A DNA stretch of 64,000 nt, taken from Kluyvera sp036759925 (GTDB taxonomy: Bacteria > Pseudomonadota > Gammaproteobacteria > Enterobacterales > Enterobacteriaceae). Position numbers and translations under genes: made by a program. Shown piece after piece: positions 27,486 to 35,126 of this stretch. Numbering within the stretch: the stretch's first letter is position 1; the number at the start of each line of letters is the position of its first letter. The notes beneath the pieces were generated by a model. The model worked only from the letters and a program-made list of their open reading frames with translations. It was not told the DNA's origin and did no database searches. The stretch lies in contig NZ_JAPKIB010000001.1 in assembly GCF_036759925.1 (NCBI RefSeq), positions 620,001 to 684,000 on the forward strand. The letters run 5' to 3'.

Positions 27486-28904
27486 TCAGCCGACCACCAG
27501 CGTTTTCGGCTCCAGATAGGCCTGCATCCCCCATTTGCCCATCTCACGACCCAGACCTGACTGCTTCACGCCGCCAAACGGTGCCAGTGGCTCATGTTCA
27601 AGCGTATTGACCATCACGCGGCCGGATTCAATCCGCAGCGCCAGCGCTTCACCACGCTCGCGTGAGCCACTCAGCACCATGGCGTTGAGACCATAATCAG
27701 TATCGTTGGCAATCGCCAGCGCTTCGTCCTCGTCGCGATAAGGAATAATCACCAGCACCGGCCCGAAGATCTCTTCACGGGCGATACGCATCTGGTTGTT
27801 CGCATCGGTAAAAATGGTCGGCTTCACGTACCAGCCTTTTTGCTGACCCGCAACGCGTCCTTCTCCGCCTACCAGAATTCGCGCCCCTTCCTGCTGACCC
27901 AGTTGAATATAGTTCTGCACGCGCTGCCACTGTTTCTGGCTAACCATCGGGCCAATCACCGTCTCGCTATCACGCGGGTCGCCGGAGGTGAATCCGCTAA
28001 CCGCCTCGATAAACGCCTGTTCGAACTCTGCCTGACGAGAGGCGGGCACCAGAATGCGCGTCCCGGCGATGCACGCCTGTCCGCTATTCATAAACCCGGC
28101 TTCCAGCGCCAGATGTACCGCCGTCTTCACGTCCGCATCATCGAGGATCACGGTCGGCGATTTGCCCCCCAGTTCCAGCGTAACGCGCTTAAGCGTGCGG
28201 GCGCCGCTTTCCACAATGTGTTTCCCCACCGCCGTCGAACCTGTAAAGGAGATTTTGGCGATGTCGGGATGGTGATTGATGGTGTCACCCACGACGTCGC
28301 CCCGCCCGGTGACAATGTTAAACACCCCCGCCGGAATCTGCGCGGCGTGCAGCGCTTCGGTGACAATCTGCGTCTGCCAGGCGCTCATTTCACTCGGTTT
28401 GATAACCGCAGTACATCCAGAAGCCATCGCGGTCGCTAGCTTATTGCAGATAAAACCAGCATCGCTGTTCCACGGCGTAATCAGCCCGGCGACACCGACC
28501 GGCGTCATCACCACTTTGGCGCGGCCTACCCTCTCTTCAAAGCTAAATTGTGTCAGCGCATCGATGGCGCAGCGAATGGTCTGCGCCGGCCAGGCCGCCA
28601 TCCAGAGTGCGCGTGCCGATGGCGCGCCGTACTCGGAGATAAGCGCTTCCAGCAGGTCCGCTTCTCGTGCCTGTACGGCCAGGTACATTCTCTCCAGCAC
28701 CGCTTTGCGCTCTTCACGAGTGGTCTGCGACCAGGCCGGGAACGCGGCTTTCGCGGCGGCAATGGCGCGCAGGGTGTCCTCTTCATCCGCCAGTCGCACC
28801 TGGCCAATCACCGCTTCAGTTGCCGGGTTAAACAGGTCAAAAAGCTCGCTGCCGTGTGGGGTAACAAACTCGCCGTTGATGTAAATCTGGTTGATGTGCA
28901 GCAT
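27486..28904 (-). CDS. NAD(P)-dependent aldehyde dehydrogenase, substrate unknown
   Basis: 472-residue ALDH-superfamily enzyme oxidising an aldehyde to an acid. Catalytic Cys278 lies in NSGQACIAGTR and the general-base Glu244 in LELGGKSP; the cofactor-site residues are TPWN (Asn146), IKPSE (Lys169) and FTGSTAVG. AAGGA is 7-11 nt before the ATG. It is divergent from the LysR gene at 29008 with a 103-bp shared region. In K-12 this junction holds yfcG instead, so this is an accessory cassette. The sequence does not show the substrate, and no pathway partner lies next to it. Confidence 0.88.
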   Translation of the reverse strand: MLHINQIYINGEFVTPHGSELFDLFNPATEAVIGQVRLADEEDTLRAIAAAKAAFPAWSQTTREERKAVLERMYLAVQAREADLLEALISEYGAPSARALWMAAWPAQTIRCAIDALTQFSFEERVGRAKVVMTPVGVAGLITPWNSDAGFICNKLATAMASGCTAVIKPSEMSAWQTQIVTEALHAAQIPAGVFNIVTGRGDVVGDTINHHPDIAKISFTGSTAVGKHIVESGARTLKRVTLELGGKSPTVILDDADVKTAVHLALEAGFMNSGQACIAGTRILVPASRQAEFEQAFIEAVSGFTSGDPRDSETVIGPMVSQKQWQRVQNYIQLGQQEGARILVGGEGRVAGQQKGWYVKPTIFTDANNQMRIAREEIFGPVLVIIPYRDEDEALAIANDTDYGLNAMVLSGSRERGEALALRIESGRVMVNTLEHEPLAPFGGVKQSGLGREMGKWGMQAYLEPKTLVVG

Positions 28905-28951
28905 GATTCGGTCCTTTCATCGTGGGATGTCGTGCAGTATAGGAGCGGCGC

Positions 28952-28975
28952 ATCGTTACGATAAGAGGGTATAAT
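28952..28975. promoter_or_regulatory. ALDH/lysR divergent operator and -10
   Basis: The odd palindrome ATCG-TTA-CGAT (28952-28962) is followed at 28970-28975 by a perfect TATAAT in the lysR direction. It is a candidate site for the LysR regulator controlling the divergent pair. By eye only. Confidence 0.45.
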
Positions 28976-29007
28976 ATGGACGACCTGTCACGAAAATCGG
29001 AACAATC

Positions 29008-29916
29008 ATGCACCGCAGCGGCCTTACCGAACTTGAAATCGTCCTTGCCGTCACCCGCCAGCAAAGCTTTCGCGCCGCCGCGCGCGAGTTGGGAATGTCG
29101 GCGACAGCCGTCAGCAACGCCGTCGCCGGGCTGGAGTCACGGCTTAACGTCCGGCTTTTTAACCGTACCACCCGCAGCGTCGCGCTAACGGAGCAGGGCC
29201 AGCGCTACGTGGCGCGTATCGCTCCGGCCCTGGCGGAAATACAACGTGCCGCCGAGGAGATTGCCACCGAGCCGGGAAACCCAACGGGGACGCTGCGCAT
29301 CAACGCCCCGCGCGAGTGCGTGTCGCTGCTGTTCCGGCTGTTTGATACCTATCTGCAGCGCTACCCGCAGATGCGCCTGGATATCACTACCGAGTCACGA
29401 CTTATCGACATCGTCGCAGAGGGATTTGACGCGGGTATCCGTCTCGCCGAGTCCGTCCCGCAGGATATGATTGCCGTCGCCCTGACGCCAGATGCGCGGA
29501 TGCTGATTGTCGGCTCGCCGGACTACTTCGCGCGTCACGGTACACCGCGTTCGCCTGACGACCTCCAGCAGCATCAGAGTATCGGCATGCGCATGTCTCA
29601 TGGCGGCGTTTACCACTGGGAACTGGCGCGCCATCAGCAAAAATTTACCGTGAATATTCCACCGCGGATCGTCGTCAGCGAGATGCAGGCTATTCATCGC
29701 GCGGCGCTGGCTGGACTGGGGCTGGCGTTTATTTCAGAATGGTTTATTCAGGACGAACTCCGCAGTGGCAAACTGGTCAGCGTACTGGACGAATGGTGTC
29801 CAACCTTTGGCGGCCTGCGTCTGTATTATCCTGGGCACCGGCATGTGCTCCCGGCGCTGCGCACGTTTGTTGAACTGGCGCACGAACTGAACGCGCGCCA
29901 GACCCTGCCGCGATAA
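29008..29916 (+). CDS. LysR-family transcriptional regulator
   Basis: 302-residue LysR-type regulator. The HTH spans roughly residues 20-40 (SFRAAARELGMSATAVSNAV), followed by the linker helix LESRLNVRLFNRTTRSVALT and a periplasmic-binding-like effector domain (about 92-295). It is divergent from the aldehyde dehydrogenase, so regulation of that gene is the natural inference; the inducer is unknown. It resembles the large subgroup that controls adjacent oxidoreductases. Confidence 0.9.
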   Translation: MHRSGLTELEIVLAVTRQQSFRAAARELGMSATAVSNAVAGLESRLNVRLFNRTTRSVALTEQGQRYVARIAPALAEIQRAAEEIATEPGNPTGTLRINAPRECVSLLFRLFDTYLQRYPQMRLDITTESRLIDIVAEGFDAGIRLAESVPQDMIAVALTPDARMLIVGSPDYFARHGTPRSPDDLQQHQSIGMRMSHGGVYHWELARHQQKFTVNIPPRIVVSEMQAIHRAALAGLGLAFISEWFIQDELRSGKLVSVLDEWCPTFGGLRLYYPGHRHVLPALRTFVELAHELNARQTLPR

Positions 29917-29970
29917 AGATGCTTTAGTGTATGATGCACTGGAAAATAAAAATTACGGAGAACACCTGCA

Positions 29971-30333
29971 ATGTCTCAGTCTGACGCCATCATTCGCATC
30001 AAAAATTTACGCCTGCGTACGTTTATCGGCATTAAGGAAGAGGAGATTGCCAACCGCCAGGACGTGGTTATCAATCTTGAAATTCGCTACCCGGCGGAAA
30101 AGTCGCGCAACAGCGAAGATATTAACGATGCCCTGAACTATCGCACCATTACCAAGAACATTATTCGTCACGTTGAGAATAACCGTTTCTCTTTACTGGA
30201 AAAATTAACTCAGGATGTGCTCGATATCGCACGCGAACATCACTGGGTCACTTATGCTGAAGTGGAAGTCGATAAAGTTCACGCGCTGCGCTACGCCGAT
30301 TCGGTATCCATTACCTTGAGCTGGCAACGCTAA
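29971..30333 (+). CDS. folX: dihydroneopterin triphosphate 2'-epimerase
   Basis: 120-residue protein of the FolB/FolX tunnelling fold that epimerises 7,8-dihydroneopterin triphosphate to the dihydromonapterin form. It is nearly identical to E. coli FolX, with the active-site segments RTFIGIKEEE and LEKLTQDVLD and the terminal LRYADSVSITLSWQR. GGAG lies 10 nt before the ATG. yfcH follows 21 bp later, probably co-transcribed. Confidence 0.96.
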   Translation: MSQSDAIIRIKNLRLRTFIGIKEEEIANRQDVVINLEIRYPAEKSRNSEDINDALNYRTITKNIIRHVENNRFSLLEKLTQDVLDIAREHHWVTYAEVEVDKVHALRYADSVSITLSWQR

Positions 30334-30354
30334 GCGCTCCCTTCGGGAGGTGGC

Positions 30355-31251
30355 ATGAAAATTCTGATTACCGGCGGCACCGGGCTGATTGGCCGCCATT
30401 TAGTTCCGCGTTTACTGACGCTCGGGCACACGGTCTGCGTGGTGACCCGTTCTCCTGAAAAGGCCCGCCAGACGCTCGACCCGCGCGTTGAGCTTTGGCC
30501 TGGACTACAGAATATGTCATCGCTCGAGGGCATTGACGCCGTTATCAATCTTGCCGGCGAACCCATCGCCGACAAGCGCTGGACGGCGCAGCAAAAGCAG
30601 AAGCTGTGCGACAGTCGCTGGGGTATCACCCAGCGAATTAGCGAGTTAATTCAGGCGAGCACGACGCCCCCTTCAGTGCTGATTTCGGGTTCGGCCACCG
30701 GCTATTATGGCGACCTCGGCGAGGTTGTGGTCACGGAAGAGGAGCCACCGCATAACGAGTTTACCCATAAGCTGTGCGCGCGCTGGGAGCAGATAGCCTG
30801 CACCGCACAGAGCGAGCACACCCGCGTCTGTCTGCTGCGCACCGGCGTGGTGCTGGCGCCGAAAGGCGGCATCCTCGCGAAACTCCTGCCGCCTTTCAGA
30901 CTCGGTCTCGGCGGCCCTATTGGCAACGGTAGACAGTACCTGGCGTGGATCCATATTGACGATATGGTCAACGGCATTCTCTGGCTGCTGGATAACGATT
31001 TACGCGGGCCTTTCAACATGGTTTCTCCCTACCCGGTGCACAACGAGCAGTTTTCCCATGCGCTGGGTCAGGCGCTCAATCGCCCGGCCATTCTTCGCGT
31101 TCCCGCCACCGTGATACGCCTGCTGATGGGCGAATCCTCAGTGCTGGTATTAGGCGGACAGCGCGCGCTCCCCAAACGGCTTGAAGCCGCTGGGTTCGCG
31201 TTTCGCTGGTACGATTTAGACGAAGCGTTGGGTGATATTCTCGCCCACTGA
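30355..31251 (+). CDS. yfcH: SDR-type epimerase family protein YfcH
   Basis: 298-residue extended short-chain dehydrogenase/epimerase-like protein (TIGR01777 family) with an N-terminal nucleotide-binding loop GGTGLIGRHLVPRLL (about residues 6-20) and a DUF1731 C-terminal domain. The function is unknown. GGGAGGTGG gives a strong ribosome site. It pairs with folX as in E. coli. Confidence 0.93.
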   Translation: MKILITGGTGLIGRHLVPRLLTLGHTVCVVTRSPEKARQTLDPRVELWPGLQNMSSLEGIDAVINLAGEPIADKRWTAQQKQKLCDSRWGITQRISELIQASTTPPSVLISGSATGYYGDLGEVVVTEEEPPHNEFTHKLCARWEQIACTAQSEHTRVCLLRTGVVLAPKGGILAKLLPPFRLGLGGPIGNGRQYLAWIHIDDMVNGILWLLDNDLRGPFNMVSPYPVHNEQFSHALGQALNRPAILRVPATVIRLLMGESSVLVLGGQRALPKRLEAAGFAFRWYDLDEALGDILAH

Positions 31252-31262
31252 TGCCCCACACG

Positions 31263-31297
31263 ATGGTGATGGCGCCGGGCCATCACCATACTTTTCC
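31263..31297 (+). terminator. terminator after yfcH
   Basis: Stem ATGGTGATGGC / GCCATCACCAT (31263-31273, 31279-31289) followed by a loose TTTT tract, 11 nt past the yfcH stop. Confidence 0.7.
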
Positions 31298-31437
31298 TGC
31301 TTCTCCCACTTCTGGAATCCGCCACGCATTCCTGTTAACGAGAGCATCTCCCTCTGATACAAACGTGAAGCCGATTCCAACGCGTTATCTCCCGCTTTGT
31401 CATAACAGCTCAATGCATATTATTGCGTCAGCCCACT

Positions 31438-31467
31438 GTTGACATTCGTCAACAAAATATCAATACT
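31438..31467 (+). promoter_or_regulatory. promoter and palindromic operator before toxin-like gene
   Basis: A perfect -35 TTGACA (31439-31444), a 17-bp spacer and AATACT (31462-31467). The -35 lies inside the palindrome GTTGAC-ATTC-GTCAAC (31438-31453), a typical arrangement for an autoregulated toxin-antitoxin operon. The predicted start point is only about 9 nt from the ATG at 31483, so the exact promoter may differ. Confidence 0.5.
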
Positions 31468-31482
31468 CTGCGGGATACATTG

Positions 31483-31713
31483 ATGAAGGAACATCCAGAT
31501 AAGCATATCAGGGCAGCCATTGATTACGCGCTACAACGTGGTTGGTTGTTTATCACCAGCGGTAAAAGCGCCCACTGTTTTGGTCGTTTGCAGTGCGGCG
31601 TGGCTGAGCATCGGGATCATATGATGAGCATATGGTAGACACCTGCCGTTCCGCTGCACCACGCCCGGCAAATCATGCGCATGGTCGACCGCTGCCAGCC
31701 CAAACATTCGTAG
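31483..31713 (+). pseudogene. toxin-like small basic protein, amber-interrupted
   Basis: The frame from ATG 31483 codes for 51 residues rich in His and Cys (MKEHPDKHIRAAIDYALQRG, then GKSAHCFGRLQCG and EHRDHMMSIW) and stops at TAG 31636-31638. The same frame then reads on for 24 codons (TPAVPLHHARQIMRMVDRCQ and on) to a second TAG at 31711-31713, 17 nt before the partner gene. As I recall the family, intact members read HMMSIWSTP across this point, so a single TCG-to-TAG change would explain the stop. The full product would be 76 residues. Members commonly precede the HTH protein found next door, which suggests a toxin-antitoxin-type pair. This role is inference. Confidence 0.7.
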
Positions 31714-31730
31714 AGCAAGGGAGAAACGAA

Positions 31731-32288
31731 ATGCCGTTATTTAACTTTACGCTAACGCTTTCAGGTGTTAGCCGCAGCACGACAAATCTTGAAGAGGCGT
31801 TCTATCATGCACATTGCGATGATGCGCTGATCTGCTTTTACGGGACGGCGGTCTATCTCGATTTTGACCGCGAAAGCGACACGCTGGAGCAGGCCATTCT
31901 TTCCGCCATTCGCGACATTGAATCCGCCCCCTCACTCAATGCACGGGTCGAATCGGTCGACTCGACCCTGGTCGGGCTTAGCGATATCGCCGAACTCACC
32001 GGCGTCTCCCGCCAGGCGATTTCACTGCTTAAAGATGGCGCTCGCGGCGGCGGTCAGTTTCCCGCCCCCATTCAACGCGTCAAGGGCAACTCCCCGCTCT
32101 GGCGGTGGCAGACGGTCGTACAATGGCTGGTGACGGAGGGTCGCATCGCCGAGACTTCGCCGATGGTCGCACATGCCCGCACGTTGGATAACCTGAACCT
32201 GGCACTCCAGCTTCGCGCCTCTCAGGAGAGCAAAACGGTACTGCACTATTTTGCACGCCTGGAACGCACGACGGCCTTCAGCGGCTAA
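31731..32288 (+). CDS. HTH partner of the toxin-like gene
   Basis: 185-residue protein from ATG 31731, with GGGAG about 9 nt upstream. The N-terminal region (1-70) resembles an antitoxin-like alpha/beta domain (FTLTLSGVSRSTTNLEEAFY; CDDALICFYGTAVYLDFDRE). Residues 81-101 form a helix-turn-helix (LSDIAELTGVSRQAISLLKD), followed by a GGGQFPAP and WRWQTVVQWL wing-like segment. It is the second gene of a two-gene module seen widely in bacteria, likely DNA-binding and autoregulatory. The frame is intact although its upstream partner is broken. A reading from 31632 is longer but lacks a ribosome site. Confidence 0.72.
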   Translation: MPLFNFTLTLSGVSRSTTNLEEAFYHAHCDDALICFYGTAVYLDFDRESDTLEQAILSAIRDIESAPSLNARVESVDSTLVGLSDIAELTGVSRQAISLLKDGARGGGQFPAPIQRVKGNSPLWRWQTVVQWLVTEGRIAETSPMVAHARTLDNLNLALQLRASQESKTVLHYFARLERTTAFSG

Positions 32289-32355
32289 TTCCGTGCCATT
32301 CCATCATCGCCGGTGCTAAAGTACAGCCTCAGATTTGGCTTAATGGCATAGGAAA

Positions 32356-32868
32356 ATGGTAACCCTCACCACCCGGCGACTACGGCTTTCTCCCTTTAAT
32401 GACAGCGACTGGCCCTTCTTCCTTCAACTGCGACAAAACCATGAGGTGATGCAGTTTATGGGGGAAATGCTGGAGGAAGCAGCGATACGTGCAATTTTTG
32501 TCCTACGCTGCAACTCTCCCGCGATCTTTGTTATCCGCGATGAAAACGGTACGCCACTTGGCGATATAGGGCTGCAGATCAGCAGTAAAAATCCCCACGA
32601 AGCGGACGTTGGCTACGCGCTGCTGCCAGAGGCGCAAGGAAAAGGGTTTGCCAGCGAGGCGCTCCGTGCAATATGCGATTATGGCTTTCAACAGCTTGGT
32701 CTATGGGCCATTAATGCTTGGGTACTGGGCGATAACCAAGGTTCGGCAAGGCTGCTGGAAAAGCACGGTTTTATCCGCACGCAGGTGCTGACAAAAGCCT
32801 ATAGGCTGAACGGCAAAGATTACGATGACTGGGTCTATCGGCGGGAAAACGCCCCCACGCACGCGTGA
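32356..32868 (+). CDS. GNAT N-acetyltransferase, RimJ/RimL-like
   Basis: 170-residue acetyltransferase of the Acetyltransf_3 type. The acetyl-CoA loop is seen in GYALLPEAQGKGFASEAL (about residues 87-104, matching Q/R-x-x-G-x-G/A), followed by NQGSARLLEKHGF. The substrate (antibiotic, amino acid or protein N-terminus) cannot be told. AGGA lies close to the ATG. It sits between the HTH gene and convergent hisP, where K-12 has rpnB, so it is part of a variable junction. Confidence 0.85.
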   Translation: MVTLTTRRLRLSPFNDSDWPFFLQLRQNHEVMQFMGEMLEEAAIRAIFVLRCNSPAIFVIRDENGTPLGDIGLQISSKNPHEADVGYALLPEAQGKGFASEALRAICDYGFQQLGLWAINAWVLGDNQGSARLLEKHGFIRTQVLTKAYRLNGKDYDDWVYRRENAPTHA

Positions 32869-32881
32869 GGGCGAGTGAAGC

Positions 32882-33658
32882 CTACTTTAATGCGCCACTG
32901 AGGAACTGCTGCAGACGCGGGCTCTTCGGATTGCCAAACACCGCTTCCGGGTTGCCCTCTTCCTCAATTTTGCCCTGATGCAGGAAAATCACGTGCGATG
33001 ACACATGGCGAGCAAAGCCCATTTCGTGGGTCACTACCACCATGGTTTTCCCCTCTTCCGCCAGCTGCTGCATAATGCGCAGCACCTCACCCACCAGCTC
33101 AGGGTCAAGCGCTGAAGTGGGTTCATCAAACAGCAGCACTTCCGGTTCCATCGCCAGCGCACGGGCGATGGACACACGCTGCTGCTGGCCACCGGACAGG
33201 TGCACCGGGTATTTGCCCTGCTGGCGTTCATCAATACCGACTTTCGTCAGGTACTTCACCGCGCGATCGCGCGCTTCCTGCTTGCTCAAGCCGAGGACCT
33301 GAATCGGCGCTTCCATGACGTTTTCCAGCACCGTCATGTGGCTCCACAGGTTGAAGTGCTGGAACACCATCGTCAGGCGCGTACGCAGCAGGCGAAGCTG
33401 GTTTTTATCCGCCACCTTCAGCTGACCGTCGTTATCACGCACCAGACCAATATTCTCGCCATTGACGATAATGGTGCCTTCACTTGGCTTCTCAAGGAAG
33501 TTAATGCAGCGCAAAAAGGTACTCTTGCCGGAACCGGAAGAGCCGATGATGCTTATCACATCCCCAGCGTTAGCCTTCAGCGACACGCCCTTCAGCACCT
33601 CGTGCTCGCCATAGCGTTTGTGCAGGTCGATTACGTTTAGTTTTTTATCAGACATCAT
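32882..33658 (-). CDS. hisP: histidine/lysine-arginine-ornithine ABC transporter ATPase
   Basis: ATP-binding subunit of the HisQMP2 importer on the cytoplasmic face of the inner membrane; 258 residues. Walker A is GSSGSGKST (about residues 40-48), the signature is LSGGQQQR, Walker B is VLLFDEPTSALDP, and the switch His is in VVVTHEMG. It serves both HisJ and ArgT. It is the last gene of hisJQMP; the stop is 13 bp from the convergent GNAT gene. Confidence 0.98.
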   Translation of the reverse strand: MMSDKKLNVIDLHKRYGEHEVLKGVSLKANAGDVISIIGSSGSGKSTFLRCINFLEKPSEGTIIVNGENIGLVRDNDGQLKVADKNQLRLLRTRLTMVFQHFNLWSHMTVLENVMEAPIQVLGLSKQEARDRAVKYLTKVGIDERQQGKYPVHLSGGQQQRVSIARALAMEPEVLLFDEPTSALDPELVGEVLRIMQQLAEEGKTMVVVTHEMGFARHVSSHVIFLHQGKIEEEGNPEAVFGNPKSPRLQQFLSGALK

Positions 33659-33662
33659 ATTC

Positions 33663-34379
33663 TCAGTGCGTAGAAGACGGTTTCATGTGCTGTAACCAGC
33701 GCTTTTCCGCTTTGCGGAACAGGCGAATCAACACATAAGAGATGGCCAAATAGAGCACCGCCGCAATACCGAAGGCGGTAAAGGGTTGATAGGTCGCCGA
33801 GTTAATATCGCGCGCAATCTTGAGCAAGTCAGGCACGGTGGCGGTAAACGCCAGCGCCGTCGAGTGCAGCATCAGGATAACTTCATTGCTGTAGGCTGGT
33901 AACGCAATACGTAAGGCCGACGGCAGAATGATGCAGCGATAAAGCTTAAACGACGAGAAACCATAGGCGCGCGCGGCTTCCACTTCTCCCGCCGGTACCG
34001 AGCGAATCGCCCCGGCAAAAATTTCGGTGGTGTAGGCGCAGGTATTTAACGTTAAGGCCAGCACTGTACAGTTCAGGCCACTGCGGAAGAAGGCGTTTAA
34101 CAGCTCGGTGCCTTTAACAATTTCCAGCGTATACATGCCGGAATAGAACACCAGCAGCTGCACATAGAGCGGCGTACCGCGGAAAATATAGGTAAACAGC
34201 CAGACCGGGAATTTGATGTATTTATTGCTGGAGACGCGGGCAATGGCCAGAAACAGCGCCATCACACCGCCCATCACCACCGACAGCACCAGCAGCCATA
34301 GGGTAATCGCCACGCCGGTAAAACGATAACCGTCGGTCCACAGCAGCGCTTTCCAGTACTCCTGAATGATTTCAATCAC
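33663..34379 (-). CDS. hisM: histidine/LAO ABC transporter permease HisM
   Basis: Membrane permease of the histidine/lysine/arginine/ornithine importer, 238 residues, five predicted membrane helices. The coupling loop EAARAYGFSSFKLYRCIILP carries the EAA motif that docks on HisP. It forms a heterodimer with HisQ. The start overlaps the hisQ stop by 4 nt, and hisP begins 4 bp after its stop. Confidence 0.97.
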   Translation of the reverse strand: MIEIIQEYWKALLWTDGYRFTGVAITLWLLVLSVVMGGVMALFLAIARVSSNKYIKFPVWLFTYIFRGTPLYVQLLVFYSGMYTLEIVKGTELLNAFFRSGLNCTVLALTLNTCAYTTEIFAGAIRSVPAGEVEAARAYGFSSFKLYRCIILPSALRIALPAYSNEVILMLHSTALAFTATVPDLLKIARDINSATYQPFTAFGIAAVLYLAISYVLIRLFRKAEKRWLQHMKPSSTH

Positions 34380-35062
34380 AGGTCAGCCCTCTTCACGCCC
34401 ACGGAGTAGCGGCGTTCGAGCAGCAACAACACGCCATTGGAAACGGTAGTAAACAGCAGATAAATCAAGCCACAGACAATGGCGAAATAGAACGGCTCCC
34501 AGGTGCTTTTACCTGCAAGCTGGGTCGCTTTAACGACATCTTCCAGACCCAGCAGCGAGACCAGCGCGGTCGCTTTGAGGATAACCTGCCAGTTATTGCC
34601 AATGCCCGGCAGCGCATAGCGCATCATCGCGGGAAACAAAATACGACGGAAGGTTTGTGAACCGGTGAAACCAAAAGCCGTCGCGGCTTCAATATGACCT
34701 CTCGGCACCGCCATAAACGCGCCGCGGAAGGTTTCGGTGAAATAGGCCCCGTAGATAAAACCAAGGGTGATGATACCGGCGATCATCGGGTCAATATCAA
34801 ACTGCGCCAGCCCGAGCGCGTCGGTCAGCACGTTAAGCGCCATCTGCAGCCCGTAGAAAATCAGCAGCATCAGCACCAAGTCTGGCACGCCACGAATCAG
34901 CGTGGTGTAGCCTTCAAAAATTAACGCCAGCACGCGATTTCGGGAGAGCTTTGCTCCCGCGCCCACCAGACCTATAAGCACGGCAAGAACCACTGAGCTG
35001 ATCGCCAGCTCAAGGGTGACAAGAGCGCCCTGAAAAATTACCTGTGAAAACCCGTACAGCAT
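34376..35062 (-). CDS. hisQ: histidine/LAO ABC transporter permease HisQ
   Basis: Second membrane permease of the importer, 228 residues as in E. coli, with EAA motif EAATAFGFTGSQTFRRILFP. I use the ATG at 35062 (MLYGFSQVIFQGALV), preceded by AGGA. A start at 35104 would add 14 residues read through the hairpin between hisJ and hisQ and has no homology support. It is coupled to hisM. Confidence 0.97.
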   Translation of the reverse strand: MLYGFSQVIFQGALVTLELAISSVVLAVLIGLVGAGAKLSRNRVLALIFEGYTTLIRGVPDLVLMLLIFYGLQMALNVLTDALGLAQFDIDPMIAGIITLGFIYGAYFTETFRGAFMAVPRGHIEAATAFGFTGSQTFRRILFPAMMRYALPGIGNNWQVILKATALVSLLGLEDVVKATQLAGKSTWEPFYFAIVCGLIYLLFTTVSNGVLLLLERRYSVGVKRADL

Positions 35063-35083
35063 GCTGCCAGTCCTGTCTTTACG

Positions 35084-35113
35084 CCCACCGTTTTGTGCGT
35101 GCAAAACGGTGGG
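35084..35113 (-). other. strong hairpin between hisJ and hisQ
   Basis: Perfect 12-bp arms CCCACCGTTTTG / CAAAACGGTGGG with a 6-nt loop, no T-run, directly between the hisJ stop and the hisQ ribosome site. In Salmonella a REP element at the same place keeps HisJ in excess over HisQMP by protecting the upstream mRNA; this unrelated sequence probably does the same job. Confidence 0.7.
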
Positions 35114-35126
35114 TTACTCGTGATGA

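Noticed and set aside
31632..31730. Longer N-terminus for the HTH partner protein
   Set aside because: It would read through the toxin-like gene's 3' part in another frame; the ATG at 31731 has a strong ribosome site and begins the recognisable domain.
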